Shown: in pieces, positions 11,405 through 22,570 of the stretch
Numbering within the stretch: the first letter of the stretch is position 1
How the letters are laid out: each line of letters begins with the position of its first letter
NCBI GenBank assembly: GCA_905250885.1
Contig: CAJNOQ010000768.1
Location: forward strand, 1 to 41,537
DNA from: Didymodactylos carnosus
Lineage: Eukaryota; Rotifera; Eurotatoria; Philodinida; Philodinidae
DNA length: 41,537 nucleotides
Direction: 5' to 3'
Position numbers and translations under genes: made by a program
Notes under the pieces: model-generated
The model's input: only the letters and a program-made list of their open reading frames with translations
What the model was told of the DNA's origin: nothing
Databases searched by the model: none

Positions 11405-12190
11405 TCTTGCACTATTTTAAAATACAGTTGATTTCTTCTTGAATTCTCGGTTCAATGCGTGCAGCTAGTTCATTTTTACCAAATGGGATGAGCACAAATA
11501 GATCATCAGCGAATAAATTGTATAATTCTGACTTTGGTGCTACTTGAATTATGTTACTAATAAAGATAAGAAGGAGAAGGGGGCCCAATATGGAACCTTG
11601 TGGTACACCTGATCGTACTTTAGACTTCGAAGACAACTGTTCTTCTAGATGCACGAATTGAAATCTTTAAGACAGATATGATGAAAACCAATCAAGAAAT
11701 CTGCCACCAATACCAATTAACCGTAACTTATGAAGAAGTACTGAATGTGGTACTGTAACAAATGCTTTTGAAAGATCAAAGTTCAGTCCGAAACAATGCT
11801 ACGAGTCATTAATAGCTTTGTAGATAAAGTAAGTAGCACATAGTAGACCGTCAACTTTAGACGAACCAGGCTCACAGTCGAGCTGAGTCTTACACAAAGT
11901 ATTGTTAGCCAGAAAAAAAATGAACTAGATTTTTATACATAATCTTTTCGAAAATGTTGCTAGCATATATAACGAGGATATGGCTATTACTAAACAATCC
12001 TTTTTGTGCACGGGTGTGACGACAGCAATTTTCCATTCCTGAGGAAAAATCCCAGTCTACAATGGAAGCTTAAATATGTGTAACGGTTGTTTACCACAGA
12101 GGGTGAACAAAATTTAATGAATTTAAGTGACAGACCATTTGTCCGAGCACTCTGTGTGTTTTTCATCCGCACAGGCTTCAAGAGTAGATG
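11405..12190 (-). pseudogene. Non-LTR retrotransposon (LINE) reverse-transcriptase relic
   Basis: Read on the minus strand, an order of reverse-transcriptase motifs is visible but split between frames. There is a WKIAVVTPVHKK-like segment at about 12,000-12,050, then IFEKIM (about 11,950), LDLSKAFVTVPHSVLLHKL (about 11,760), then SGVPQGSILGPLL and the catalytic FADD box within the open frame 11,412-11,654. Several stops and frameshifts separate these blocks. The region before the finger domain and the C-terminal part are missing. The motif spacing fits the Jockey/CR1/RTE-like non-LTR class. It is an inactive fragment. Confidence 0.85.
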
Positions 12191-14465
12191 ATGGCGCTCG
12201 ACTTATATTTTAATATATTTTAAATGTGTTATTTTAAATTAGTCACATTTAAGTGGTCTTATTTTAGGACTGACCAGTAAGTTATTACAAGAATTGTTTT
12301 GTGAAGATATTCTCATACCGTTAGAACAAACAGACGCTTATTACAACTTACAGATTTGTTTACTAATGATTACTCGTGAATGTTAACAAAATCATCCATC
12401 ACTTTTACAAGTATCTATTTACCACAATGTAAGCAAACACCTGTCGTTTAATTTTTGGTCACACTTTCACATTATGATCGGCGTCGACATACGTGCTTTT
12501 GTCTTTTGTCTGTACATGATATACTTTGAAAACAGACGGTTTCTATTTAATAGCTCATACCAAGACATTTTAGAATATATATTCAGAGTTCTCTGACCTG
12601 AAGCCGTTACTGAGATATCAGTATTTTTCAAAAAATCGATCTTACATAAGTAAACGAGATTAAGGAGCCATTTTCAGAACTTCTAGATCATTCCATCATC
12701 TTTTTTGGCTCGACAATAATATGGACGCCTAAAACTGTAACAAAAATCTACATATTAACAGAGTATTTCAACAACTCTAAGAATTTTAAGGCTGTTGCCA
12801 TGACAAACATCTGACAACACAGCTGAACAATGTATTCATACATCCAGTTAGAAAGTAACACTTGTCTCTAAAAATATTTCAAATTAGCGGTTTTATTCAG
12901 AATTGAGTGGGCTGCACTTTAAAAAAAATCGGACTCTCCAAATTTCATTCCAGCTCACAATATGAAATTTTAATTTGTTTTAAAACTGTACTCCACGCGT
13001 TCACAAGCTAGCTGAAACATTTTCAAGGACATGGTTAGATAGAGCTCGAAAAACTGACGATATCTGAACAGTTGGTGAGTACCAGAACTTGGATAAAAAC
13101 GATTTTCTAAAGGCTTTTCAAAAACCCACATATTAAAATATATATTTCAACTCCTTTCTCAGCACTTTACAAGCATGTGATGAAACTTTAAGATATGATT
13201 ATCGATAGAGTTTGAAGAGCTGAACAAAACCCGGTGGTTTTTGAATGTCTAAAGAGGATTTTGAACAGATTTTAGAGAGTTTTCGAGAAAACCTTAGACA
13301 AATGTTAGCTTCTTTTCCACTGTTATCGGTGCTTCCGATATTTTATCTAGCTTTTATCGCGTGTGATGTATGGAAACGACTTCACGTTGGCCTTCAAAGA
13401 TTTTTTATGATTTCTTCATGCGTTTTTGACGTTTTACTACAGCACAGTAGTTTTTTCCGTGCTGTAATGTACTATTTCATTGTTATACATATCAAAAAGA
13501 GGAACTTTACAGATTTATGGGTCGAAATGCGTTGACTTTTTAGTGTAAACTATGCCAATTACGCGTGACTTAGGATGCTGCAAAAAAACAGGGAGACATG
13601 GGTCGAAATAGTAAGAAAGTTGCTTTTTCATTCTACCTTCAAGTCAGGCTTGTTCGAAATAGTGGAGTGATATTCTGAACTTCGATTCCGTCACAATTAG
13701 TGATTTTTCCAGCAGAGTGTGCAGTCAGCAAAAAACCAAATTAATTTATCTTGACATTGTCAGCCGCTTTGATAAGTAGAAAAAATATGTAATACTAGGA
13801 CTGTAGAAGTTCCCGTTACCTCTTCGGCCGTTATCGACAACGGTAACGAGAAAAACAGTTGTCGTTACTTTAACGATAACTGTCTTTTCAGTTACGGTTG
13901 AAATAACGGTAACTATCAGTTGGTTAACTTTATGATAACTGTTTTTTTGCTCCTTATTATTCTGGATTTCTTGTAATGATATTTTGAAAATAAGTTTATG
14001 AAAATAATCTGCAGTTCGCAAGGCATTGCGGATATCCTATGAAAAACAGAAAATTCGATTTCTGACTAAGGACAAAAGGCTAAGGTGGGAAAGTTTTGTA
14101 GCATACGGGCTTTGCTTATGACTAATATTGCTATGAGTTTTAGCTGTTTAATCTATTGGGATAATGCGTTAAAATAAAAATAGCAAAAGCTCAAATTTCA
14201 CTAAATCAACCGTAACTCGGAAAGATAGCCGTAACAGCCCAAATCCTTTTAGGCTTTTTATTACACTCATGTGCCCTATTGATCAGCAAAATACGAGCTC
14301 AAACGGAACTATACATCTGGAGAGGTGTCCTCGTGGGTTCGACCGGTTTAGCAAAAAATATGTAAGGCTTGATCTATCTCTATAAAACTTGAACATACAC
14401 AATTCAAAATAAAACGATCATTACAACTAGACTGTAAAACACGGTGAAATTCATCGCTGTTGATG
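12191..14465. other. Non-coding stretch with a GTTATCGTTA-type repeat cluster
   Basis: Nothing recognisable is encoded; the open frame 13,245-13,535 lacks motifs. At about 13,815-13,945 CGTTACC, GTTATCG, TAACGATAAC and GATAACTG recur in both orientations, much like the interiors of small MITEs in this window. No boundaries could be fixed. Confidence 0.35.
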
Positions 14466-14473
14466 GTGGAAAC

Positions 14474-14633
14474 TAGGTATGCATCGGTTCGGTTAACCCG
14501 AAACCGAAATAACCGAATATCGGTTATAATCGAAGAAATTTTATAATGTGCTCAGTTTTGATTGGGCATGTATCGGTTTCGGTTATTAACCAAACACCGA
14601 CCATCGGTTATAACCGAAACCGACGGATACCTA
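14474..14633. mobile_element. 160-bp hAT-type MITE with near-perfect 8-bp target duplication
   Basis: The ends are inverted repeats: TAGGTATGCATCGGTTCGGT on the left and, read on the other strand, TAGGTATCCGTCGGTTTCGG on the right. The flanks are GTGGAAAC (14,466-14,473) and GCGGAAAC (14,634-14,641), an 8-bp duplication with one mismatch. TIRs starting TAGG plus an 8-bp duplication are hAT features. The interior is made of CGGTTA/TAACCG words in both orientations. Confidence 0.85.
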
Positions 14634-14884
14634 GCGGAAACCCTACTTCTTCACAAACCGATTATAATTCTATTGTACAATGAAAAATACATGACTGATA
14701 TAAAAGCCGATCAAAAAACAAAATTAGCCACAACTGAATTAAGCAGCGATGAATGGAACATCTTGGAACCGATACAAATGGTTTTAAAAACCGTTATGAA
14801 GCAACAAAATTGCGCAGTGAATCACAGTATCCAACCGTTGGAATGGCGTTTTTTTACTGTTCATGTGATCGAAGAATTTTTAGA

Positions 14885-15148
14885 AGATGCAGTACTGGAC
14901 GAGATGCTTGTTTGCATCGTACTCGTCCTCCTTTCCTCACTTTTCCTTCTAAATTAAGCTTTAATTTCCTCCTTCTAATATAAGCTTTATTCATTCAGAA
15001 TTCAGAATTGTTTTGTTGCTTCAGAATACTTGTATTCTGGAAGAATAAAGTTGATATCAATAGGAGGAGAAAATTTAATTTAGGCGGAAAAGTGAGGAAA
15101 GGAGTACGATGCAAAAAGCAATCATCTCGTCCCGTTCTGCATCTTCTA
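14885..15148. mobile_element. 264-bp foldback element inside the hAT relic
   Basis: The two halves are imperfect reverse complements around a centre near 15,017. AGAAGATGCAG begins the left arm and GCATCTTCT ends the right. Further in, TTTCCTCACTTTTCC pairs with GGAAAAGTGAGGAAA. Outer bases TTAGAAGATGCA and TGCATCTTCTAA suggest the TIR end. It separates two segments that both read as hAT transposase, which supports insertion. Confidence 0.8.
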
Positions 15149-15167
15149 AACCTTCTAACAACCATCA

Positions 15168-15532
15168 TGGTTGCTAATCATATGAAATCACTGCTGTTGA
15201 TACAATTACAAAGATATTTTGAAGAAATTGATGACGGTAGCTATAATCATTTTATTCTCACTCTAACTTCAGTCGATAAAATTATTGAAAATAATCCGTC
15301 GATTTTAACTTATTATATAAACATAGTGAAAAATGTATATGACGATATTAGCAATGAATTGTTTGATAGAGAGCATGCAAACAACGACTTCTGGATTCGT
15401 TTAATGTTACACCTGCTGACTACGATAGATTGAAAACTCAACTAAGCACGAGTTTAATTTATGTGCCAGATAATACACGAACCGTTTGGTTTTCTCCTGA
15501 TGATTCTCGAACGAAGTATACAACGGCGATAT
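15168..15532 (+). pseudogene. Degenerate coding stretch, family unclear
   Basis: After the possible hAT segment, the frame runs through TSVDKIIENNPSILTYYI and NVYDDISNELFDREHANNDF. Near 15,410 a one-base shift continues sensibly as TPADYDRLKTQLSTSLIYV, PDNTRTVWFSPDDSRTKYTT, then meets TGA near 15,530. The composition is clearly protein-like, but I cannot assign it. It may belong with the hAT relic or with a separate truncated gene. Confidence 0.35.
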
Positions 15533-15738
15533 GATGAAGATAGTCACATGTTTCAATGGGTAAATAGTACTACAAGAACACTTATTCACAACTTTAGCTT
15601 ATTTATTCTTTTACTTGTACGCTGTTGTGAGAGAAAACAGTCTAGAAGAGAAAAGTTCTGGAGCTCGTTAATAGTTACTTATTTTTTTAAATTCGATATG
15701 ATTACGAAGTTAGATGCAATTTTTTTGTTTTTAATTAA

Positions 15739-15999
15739 ATGGTTAACATTTACGAACAGAATCAGTTTATTAAAATGTGCAAAAAGAGTAATGTGATACC
15801 AAAAGAGTTTAAAATCTATACATCGAAATTTGGATTTAAGCAAGCAAAGAATATAGAGCGAGATAGAGCGAGTATTCAACTGATGAATGGTGCAATACGG
15901 TCAAATTATTCTAAGACTGGACCATTAAATAGAGATGTAGGTGAATTTGAGAAGCAATTACGAGAGATACCATATAATAAAACAGTTAGCGCGGCATAG
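15739..15999 (+). CDS. 86-codon open frame, unrecognised, basic
   Basis: It begins ATG and encodes NQFIKMCKKSNVIPKEFKIY, then a Lys/Arg-rich stretch with NERDRASIQL-like composition and SNYSKTGPLNRDVGEFEKQL. The pattern of a short 'KxNVIPKxF' block followed by a charged helix recalls the hydrophilic N-terminal regions of reverse-transcriptase polyproteins in bdelloids (Penelope-like type). That is a weak impression from memory, not a demonstrated match. No partner frame with catalytic motifs is nearby. It is probably a remnant. Confidence 0.3.
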   Translation: MVNIYEQNQFIKMCKKSNVIPKEFKIYTSKFGFKQAKNIERDRASIQLMNGAIRSNYSKTGPLNRDVGEFEKQLREIPYNKTVSAA

Positions 16000-16244
16000 T
16001 AAAATTAAAAATAGAGTCATGCCTCTCATAAGAGTTCCGATTTTTTCCCTTGCAGAGAACAGTATTAATCATTCTTTGGAGTGTACTGTAAACAAATAAC
16101 AGAATGAAATTTAAAAAAAATATTTTTTCTGCATATAATAAAGAAGCAATCGAACAGAAGCCACTCTATTTTGTTTTTGGTTCATTATTATTAATAAAAA
16201 AATACAACGGCGCGTTTCAAACGTACCGTTTTACCTTCAATCAA

Positions 16245-16619
16245 ATGGCCACAGCTCTACCTCATGATAGCACAGCAGCAGACATCACTCAGTCTCGTTA
16301 CAATGATACAATCGATGAACCAATTGCTAAAATCCTCACACCCATCAAAGGTTACCGAGACACGCCACTTCTTCCACTGGAAGAAGACATTTCTAGCGCG
16401 TCAAATCTCTTTATCGACTTGGAACAAAATGTTTGGATAGCTAAGCATAACATTCAGAGTTCTTTTGCATTCCTTGAGTCACCCTTTACACCGTCACTAC
16501 AACAGAAGCAACCACAGCAGCAAGATGATCAACCCATGGTGCAGCAGCAAATAAAAGAGAAACCAACAGAGGGTAAGCATGAGCTTAAATCTTATCTGAC
16601 AGCAATACATACCTTTTGA
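16245..16619 (+). CDS. Truncated N-terminal fragment of an ART-like protein
   Basis: From ATG 16,245 (MATALPHDSTAADI) the frame reads SRYNDTIDEPIAKILTPIKG, YRDTPLLPLEEDISSASNLF and IDLEQNVWIAKHN. This is how the region ahead of the catalytic domain starts in a second class of bdelloid ADP-ribosyltransferases, as I recall it: 'GY...PL..LEEA' followed by a helix ending in 'AK'. The reading then becomes Gln-rich (QQKQPQQQDDQPMVQQQ) and no R-S-E catalytic motifs follow, so at most the leader part is present. A good donor, GAGG|GTAAGC, lies at 16,573, so the true coding end may be 16,572. The frame is open further upstream to 16,104 but that part is AT-rich and less protein-like. It could instead be the first exon of a fusion with the exon at 16,921. 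Confidence 0.45.
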   Translation: MATALPHDSTAADITQSRYNDTIDEPIAKILTPIKGYRDTPLLPLEEDISSASNLFIDLEQNVWIAKHNIQSSFAFLESPFTPSLQQKQPQQQDDQPMVQQQIKEKPTEGKHELKSYLTAIHTF

Positions 16620-16920
16620 TACTGATGACAGAGTACACTCAAGTTTTGCACTCTGCTGAATTTTCTAAAACAGACTCCGAAGTAGCTGATCAAGGTAGTT
16701 TTTTCCCAGTTTTACGAATGTACTCTTTAAGTGAAAATGTTATCCCTCGCAGTACTGCTCACTTTCAACTATGTTTAAAGTATAGATTTCTATCGTTCTT
16801 TACAGCTAGTTTATCAACAACACTGGCCCCTGCCTCAAATAGCTTGATAAGCCTTCACGATTCATTAGAGTTCAGTAAACTGAAAGAAAAACCGCGATTA
16901 ACTATTGTAATTGACCCAGG

Positions 16921-17640
16921 AATGGTTCATTCAGTCTTTTCAATGAAAAAGGAGATGAACAACAGCTGATAGTGCAATCGAATTGTAATCTACCTGAATT
17001 TTGGCGTCCAGATCAAGTCTGTTGGTCAACCTACCACAATCGATTTTTTATCTTGTATTCCAAAGCACTCTATTCACTGAGTGTTTTTCCACTAATACGA
17101 TTGAAAAAACTCAAAGAATTCAGAAAATCATTTAAGAAATGTACATGTTACGATGAAATTTTACTTGTGGCCACATCCAGTCAAATTGAAAGCTACAGTT
17201 TGAAAGCTGATTATAAATTACTTAAATCGTATGATGAAGAAGACGACCGAACGATTGATGCCATTCAGTTTAGCCATAATGGAACTCATCTCGGCGTCGC
17301 TCTATCTGAAGACAGTTCATTATTGTACACTTCATATCGTTCATGGTTCGAACTTCGTAATTCAAATGATATGTCAGTTCTACATAAAGTTGATTTAAAA
17401 CAGAGTGAATGGAATTATTCAATTTTATCCTTACCAACAGAAGAATTTTTAATTTATTCAGCAGATGTTAAGAAGTTCTATCTAATTGATTCAAACAAGA
17501 AACAATCGAAAGCTACTATTCCCTATAGTAAAGACAAAACAATTGACTTAGCAGTTTATATCGCTGGTAAAAGATGTCTTATTATATTAACAATTACTGC
17601 TGAAAATCATGAATTTCAACTTCGTTTCTGTGATGTATAA
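16921..17640 (+). CDS. C-terminal exon of a beta-propeller (WD-like) protein
   Basis: The frame is open from about 16,915 to TAA at 17,640 and reads SFSLFNEKGDEQQLIVQSN, LPEFWRPDQVCWSTYHNRFF, ILYSKALYSLSVF, then blade-like repeats: YDEILLVATSSQIESYSL, IDAIQFSHNGTHLGVALS, LRNSNDMSVLHKVDL, and the end FQLRFCDV. Alternating hydrophobic strands with 'I.A..FS..G..LGVAL' suit a WD40-like propeller, probably a protein-binding scaffold. The 5' end is missing. A candidate acceptor CCCAG|G lies at 16,919, but its phase does not match the donor at 16,573, and an overlapping frame (16,616-16,969) ends just here. A frameshift or an unseen exon is needed to connect it upstream. Confidence 0.55.
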   Translation, partial: NGSFSLFNEKGDEQQLIVQSNCNLPEFWRPDQVCWSTYHNRFFILYSKALYSLSVFPLIRLKKLKEFRKSFKKCTCYDEILLVATSSQIESYSLKADYKLLKSYDEEDDRTIDAIQFSHNGTHLGVALSEDSSLLYTSYRSWFELRNSNDMSVLHKVDLKQSEWNYSILSLPTEEFLIYSADVKKFYLIDSNKKQSKATIPYSKDKTIDLAVYIAGKRCLIILTITAENHEFQLRFCDV

Positions 17641-20600
17641 AACAGCAGTCTTATTGTTAGTTGCTTCTGGCGTTTAGATTAACTAAGATATGGACTGAAC
17701 AAGCGTGTTTTTTCGTTCATATAAGAGTACCGTAGTTTGTCTGCAAAAGCTATTTCAAAATTTCACTTCGCCGTGTATTTAGTTGTACGTCAAGGATCAA
17801 AGCTTAGTTTCGCTCGAGACTGTAAGGTTAAGCTGTTCTTTCACATCTAAGTTGGGATTGCATGTTTCTGTCTGCCTCTTCTAAACTTTCATTTCAACTG
17901 CTTATGGTCATATAAACTCACAAACATCCTCGACTCTTACAAACTCAGATCCTTTCATCAAGATATAAAACCACTACTCAAACAAAATCCTCTAACATTG
18001 TCTAGGGTGTCTTTCTGTTTCAACGTGGGAAGAAAAATCCGTTCGTTGACAGAAAAAAAGGTGAAAGCAGCCACCTAGAGCTTTCACAATACGCCACTCT
18101 TTCTTAAAAATTTATTATTCAATTTCCTCCAGTTTCTTCTCAGATATTTGATACAAGCATCGACATCTTTGTTTTAATTAAAAGATCATCTCTGTTAACA
18201 AACTACAACTAATGTGAAATTCGAGCTTTTAGAGTACCACATTGGAACTTTTAAATACTTTCGAATTAATGCAAACTAATTTCGAAATTTAAAGAAATTT
18301 GAACATATTTAAAAGGAAAGTTGTTCAGATTAATTTAAAAAACCTTTTTGCTTTCAAAATTAATGTCAATCAATTTAAATCTTTAAATAAATATAAAAAC
18401 AAATCATAAAATTTAATTCGAATTAATTTCAATTGATTTTTTCGTGAAAAAATTAGTTTCCTTCATGACCGCATTACACATAGTATCATATTAAATTAAG
18501 TGACATGAATTTCGTATTCCGAATTAGTTTGCATTAATTCAAAAACTCTGCACTAATGTGAAACTTCAAATTAATTTGAATTAATGCTTTTCGGAAATTC
18601 CACTCGTTTTCCATTAGTCCTACCAAATTAATTTAAATGAATTCGTAATTTTAGAGTGGTTTAAATTGGTTTGGAAAAGCATTCGTTAAAATTAATTTTA
18701 AATTAAAAATTTCTTAGAATTAATTTAGATTCAAATCAATTTAAATCGATTTACATGCGAATGAGTTTACAAACTTTTGGTTAAAAATTAATTTAAACTA
18801 ATTTGAGACTAAGTTAGTTCAAACTACTTGATAAAGATTTCAATATTTTTTTCAAAAAAGTAAAAACTGAAAGTCTCCATAGTATATCTGATATAGTTAG
18901 AGGCTAAGTTTCCCGAAGCAATTTTTTGCGAGGAATTCCATGACAGTCTGAGAAATTCTTGAACATGTTTCTAAAACCGAAATAAGTACCTATTTTAGTT
19001 TCGAAAAACCTGAAATTAATTTACATGAATTTTGGATAGAGAAATTTGTTCAGATTAATTTTGGATTTGAAATTAATTTTAGCAAATGTTTTCCAAATCA
19101 ATCTAAATGAATTAGTTATTATAAATTGATTTAAATTAATTTTGTTTAAGGGCCCCCCTCCCTCAGAAATTATCTCCGACACCGTACATCTGACCTTGGC
19201 GAAACTTTCCATAAATGTTAGGCACAATGAGTTACGGGAATGAAACATTTTTTTGTCTCCAAGTCTTACGGTTTAGGAGTTTTCCAGAGATCAAGGTCCA
19301 AAAAGGACTCTGAACGGCATCCCAAGATTTTTTAATATACTTCAAGCTGGAGAGTTCGGGTTTGCTTTATTTTAAACTAGACATCTAACTACATCGACTG
19401 ACCGGCACCGATTTTTCAATTAAGCCTTTATTGGTTTTCCAGGTAACCAACAACCTCCGAAACCCGAAAAATCCTTCCGGATTTTCTAAAAATCCTCAGT
19501 TTAACAAAAAACTAAGACCTTATTCAAAAATCGACGCCGGTCAGTCGATGTAGTTTCTTTTCCTCTTTAAAACAAAAAAAGAACGAACTCTCTACGACAG
19601 ACCGCTATTAAAAATCTTGGGACGCACTTCAGGTGTAACTCTTATATAGAGAAAACGCTGTATTAAACGCTGTATGAAATACTCGATTTTAGGACTTCTA
19701 GAGAAATGCCTGTAACTTTTTGACGCAAGGTCATACAGAGTTGTTTGAGATCTTATTTTGATCAGAAACGTTTGCTCTACAAAGCTGTGTTTTCAGAAAA
19801 ATTTTAATTTCGTAAGTATCCAGGAAAAAACCATTATTTGAAGATCCGTTTTTTTGAGGCTCTTAGAAAACTTGCTCAAAATCTCCGAACAACCAGTTTT
19901 GTAACCAAAAGCAATACAGATTCTGGAAGTAGACACTTCAGGCTATCTTTCCATGTGCGTATCTCAAAACCGATTTTTTGACCGAAAATCACCATTTCTG
20001 GGGGGGGATCCTTAAAGCTCTTCAAAGAAATTTGAGTCTATAAATTAATTTTAACTAAATTTTGAATTACAAACTGATGTATATTATTTTTCGTTAAATC
20101 GGTTGGAATAAATTTTTGATTGAAAATTAATTTAGATGAATTTCGATCAACAAATCCATTTAGATTGGTTTAAAGAAACATAATATATCACTCGTTTTTT
20201 AACTATCCATAATGTCTTACGATTTTAGCTATACATACTTATTGTTTTACTCTGATTCTAGAATTAATTAATCAACATCCTACAATTCAATTAAAAATAG
20301 ATTGGCTGAAGCTAAAACTGCAACCATACTCAGATTTAGAATTTACTTTCTACTTAATCACCGTGTATAATTTCATTGTGAAAAAAATCATTCACTGATC
20401 GAATAATTATTAGAATTTATTTTTATTTTTCATAAACAACTAGCAAAAGAAAAGAAAAAAAAACCAGTATTTATTTCATGATCAACATCCATGTCACTAG
20501 GTGCGTCGTTCATGTTACACATTGTGTATGTCATCAAAATGTGTTGAAGTATAAGAGACATTTAATCGGCTCCCAAATATGCTTGAAAACTAAAATGAAT

Positions 20601-20771
20601 GTACTCTTTCTATTTAACAATGATAAACTTGATCCTTGACAATACACAAAAAAGTACTTTATCGTGGGTTTTTGTGATTATTTTAATGCGTCAAACAAAC
20701 ATATCGATTTACTATTAGAATGGATAAATATATTATGAGAGATTTTGGAAGATTTGAGAGACAAAAGTGCA
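17641..20771. other. AT-rich non-coding region with TTAATTTAAATT-type words
   Basis: Between about 18,200 and 19,150, and again at 20,030-20,180, words such as AATTAATTT, TTAAATTAAT and AAATTGATTT recur densely in both orientations, giving near-symmetric low-complexity DNA. No open frame has protein-like composition. The stretch 20,400-20,771 is the 5' flank of the dioxygenase gene; TAAATATATTA near 20,724 could serve as a TATA-like site, but that is only a guess. Confidence 0.45.
19310..19634. repeat. Foldback repeat, arms about 125 bp
   Basis: The left arm (about 19,310-19,440) is the imperfect reverse complement of the right arm (about 19,500-19,634). CCCAAGATTTTTTAA pairs with TTAAAAATCTTGGG, and ACATCGACTGACCGGC pairs with GCCGGTCAGTCGATGT. 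The spacer is about 60 bp. There is no coding content. Confidence 0.85.
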
Positions 20772-21836
20772 ATGATTTTCACGCAACTTATTATTCCGTT
20801 ATCCATTGCGTTGTTTCATGTCCATTGTCAAAATGAGCGTAAGTTTAAACTTTTTATGATTATTACATTTGTTTTAAAAAATTATATTACAGAGTTAAAC
20901 TGTCAACGAGATGGTAAACTACCATGTTATCTAATACCAGAGACAACACAAGGTCCTTACTCATGGAATACGTCAGACTTTCGGAAAGATATCACGTAAG
21001 TGTTTGAAGCTCATCATCTGCACTATGTAAAATATCAGGATGTAATGAATTGTTCTAGGGAAGGAAAATCCGGTATCCCACTTCGTTTATCAGTCACAGT
21101 TATTGACACGAATAACTGTTCAGCTATTGCAAATGCGTTCGTAGAAATCTGGCAATGTGATGCTATAGGCATCTATTCTCGTTTTGAACAAGCGAGCAAT
21201 AACATAGCCAACGCTCAACCGGACAATACAACATATCTTCGTGGTTTTCAGTTATCCGATTCCAATGGGTCTGTCACTTTTCAGACCATTTATCCTGGAT
21301 GGTATCGAGGACGAGCGACACATATTCATGTACGAGTTCGTTTTGGAGGTATTATAGCGCAAGAAACTCAGTACTACGTTAATGGAACCATCTCTCATAC
21401 CGGGCAATTTTTCTTCAATGAGATTTTTACCGATCAAATTGCTCAATTGGGCCCATATAACACGCACAGAATAAATCGTACATTGAATGATCGGGATGGT
21501 ATTTATCGGGAATCGAATGGATCGTATCAGATAGTTGACGTTCAGTATGAGAATCCAAAAACTGGTTTCGTAGGAGGTCTTTGTGGAAGTGTTGTTGTGG
21601 GAGTGAATTCAAGCAGAATATCAAGTGGTGACGATGGCAGACCACCACCGCCGCCGGGAAATCGTACATCAACAGCTCCATCAACAACTTCATCAATAAC
21701 TCCATCCACAACTACTAGTTCAGCAGCATCTACTGCCTGCTTTACGTTCTATAATTTATTCGCTTTACTCTTTATCATTATTCTAAACTGGATCCCATCC
21801 CGAAAAGAATATAACGTTTTATATGAGGAAAAATAG
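20772..21836 (+). CDS. Secreted/membrane-anchored intradiol ring-cleavage dioxygenase
   Basis: Three exons fit: 20,772-20,838, 20,893-20,995 and 21,059-21,836, with introns of 54 and 63 bp starting GTAAGT (315 codons). The start ATG opens a signal peptide (MIFTQLIIPLSIALFHVHC). The core reads GIPLRLSVTVIDTNNC, NAFVEIWQCDAIGIYS, TTYLRGFQLSDSNG, then TIYPGWYRGRATHIHV. Likely Fe(III) ligands are Tyr116, Tyr139, His145 and His147, as in the protocatechuate/catechol dioxygenase fold, which opens catechol-type rings between the two hydroxyls using O2. After residue about 260 comes a Pro/Ser/Thr linker and a hydrophobic segment (FYNLFALLFIIILNW) with a short charged tail, suggesting cell-surface anchoring. 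Such extracellular dioxygenases are mainly fungal and bacterial, so horizontal acquisition followed by intron gain is inferred. The first intron is a multiple of 3 and stop-free, so its retention would keep the frame. Confidence 0.9.
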
Positions 21837-22570
21837 CACTAGGAATTCATAAAAAATCCAGTTTACAAAGTGACTTTGTTACATACTTGTACGTGAGGAG
21901 GATAATGTTTTCAAATAAAAATAACACATTTGTTCTCATAACGAGTTTTACGACTTTCATTAGATTTTTGAATGGATCGAGCTGGTGTATGCTCTTAATA
22001 AGACGGAAGGTCCTCAGATGTTGCATCAATTTTTCCTTGAAGCCTACTTAACTAGGGGTAATCGATGATGCTTATTCCAAATTTCATAACGGAGGTGTCT
22101 GATGCTGTTTCTGGAAATCGACTTTCTAGAAACGTCATCCAGAAATCCTCAATTTTTTTCATTGAAATTATTATGGACTATCTTATTTGTTGTGCACATC
22201 AAGTTACGTATCAAGAAACTTTTTCCCGACTATTTGACCTTTACTTATAGAGACAGTATTAATTTTTAAAACATAATGCCCATGATCATTTTTGAATATC
22301 TCGCGAATGAAATGTGGAAGAGAGTTCAAATTTTCACCATTCAAAAGAAGAGACTTTGGGACACATTTTATTAACAGATATTAATTCGAATCTATTTAAG
22401 TCGGCTTTGGAGGAGATCTTTAAAAAACCAATTCCTAACTAAAAAACTTCAAATATGAATATCTTTGATTCTCTTCATGGACATAAACCTCTTCAAAATG
22501 GGAAGCAGGAGAGACCTTGACTTTTTATGGTGCGGGCGTGGTATCCGGTTTCCTTGGAGCTTCAGGACGG

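Larger units (their letters stand above)
14440..15265 (+). pseudogene. hAT-family transposase relic, interrupted twice
   Basis: Around 14,634-14,800 the frame reads ETLLLHKPIIILL, then LSSDEWNILEPIQMVLKTV, resembling the middle of hAT transposases (EW.xL..I...L). A shift of frame near 14,800 leads to YEATKLRSESQYPTVGMAFF, a typical following hAT segment, then VIEEFLED. After the foldback at 14,885-15,148 the reading resumes as MKSLLLIQLQRYFEEIDDG. No N-terminal BED finger and no C-terminal dimerisation domain is visible. Removing the MITE at 14,474-14,633 with one copy of its target duplication makes the upstream bases run directly into the transposase reading, so the MITE landed in this coding region. 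Confidence 0.65.

Noticed and set aside
13245..13535. 96-codon hydrophobic open frame
   Set aside because: Composition follows local T-richness; there is no recognisable domain, signal peptide or neighbour support.
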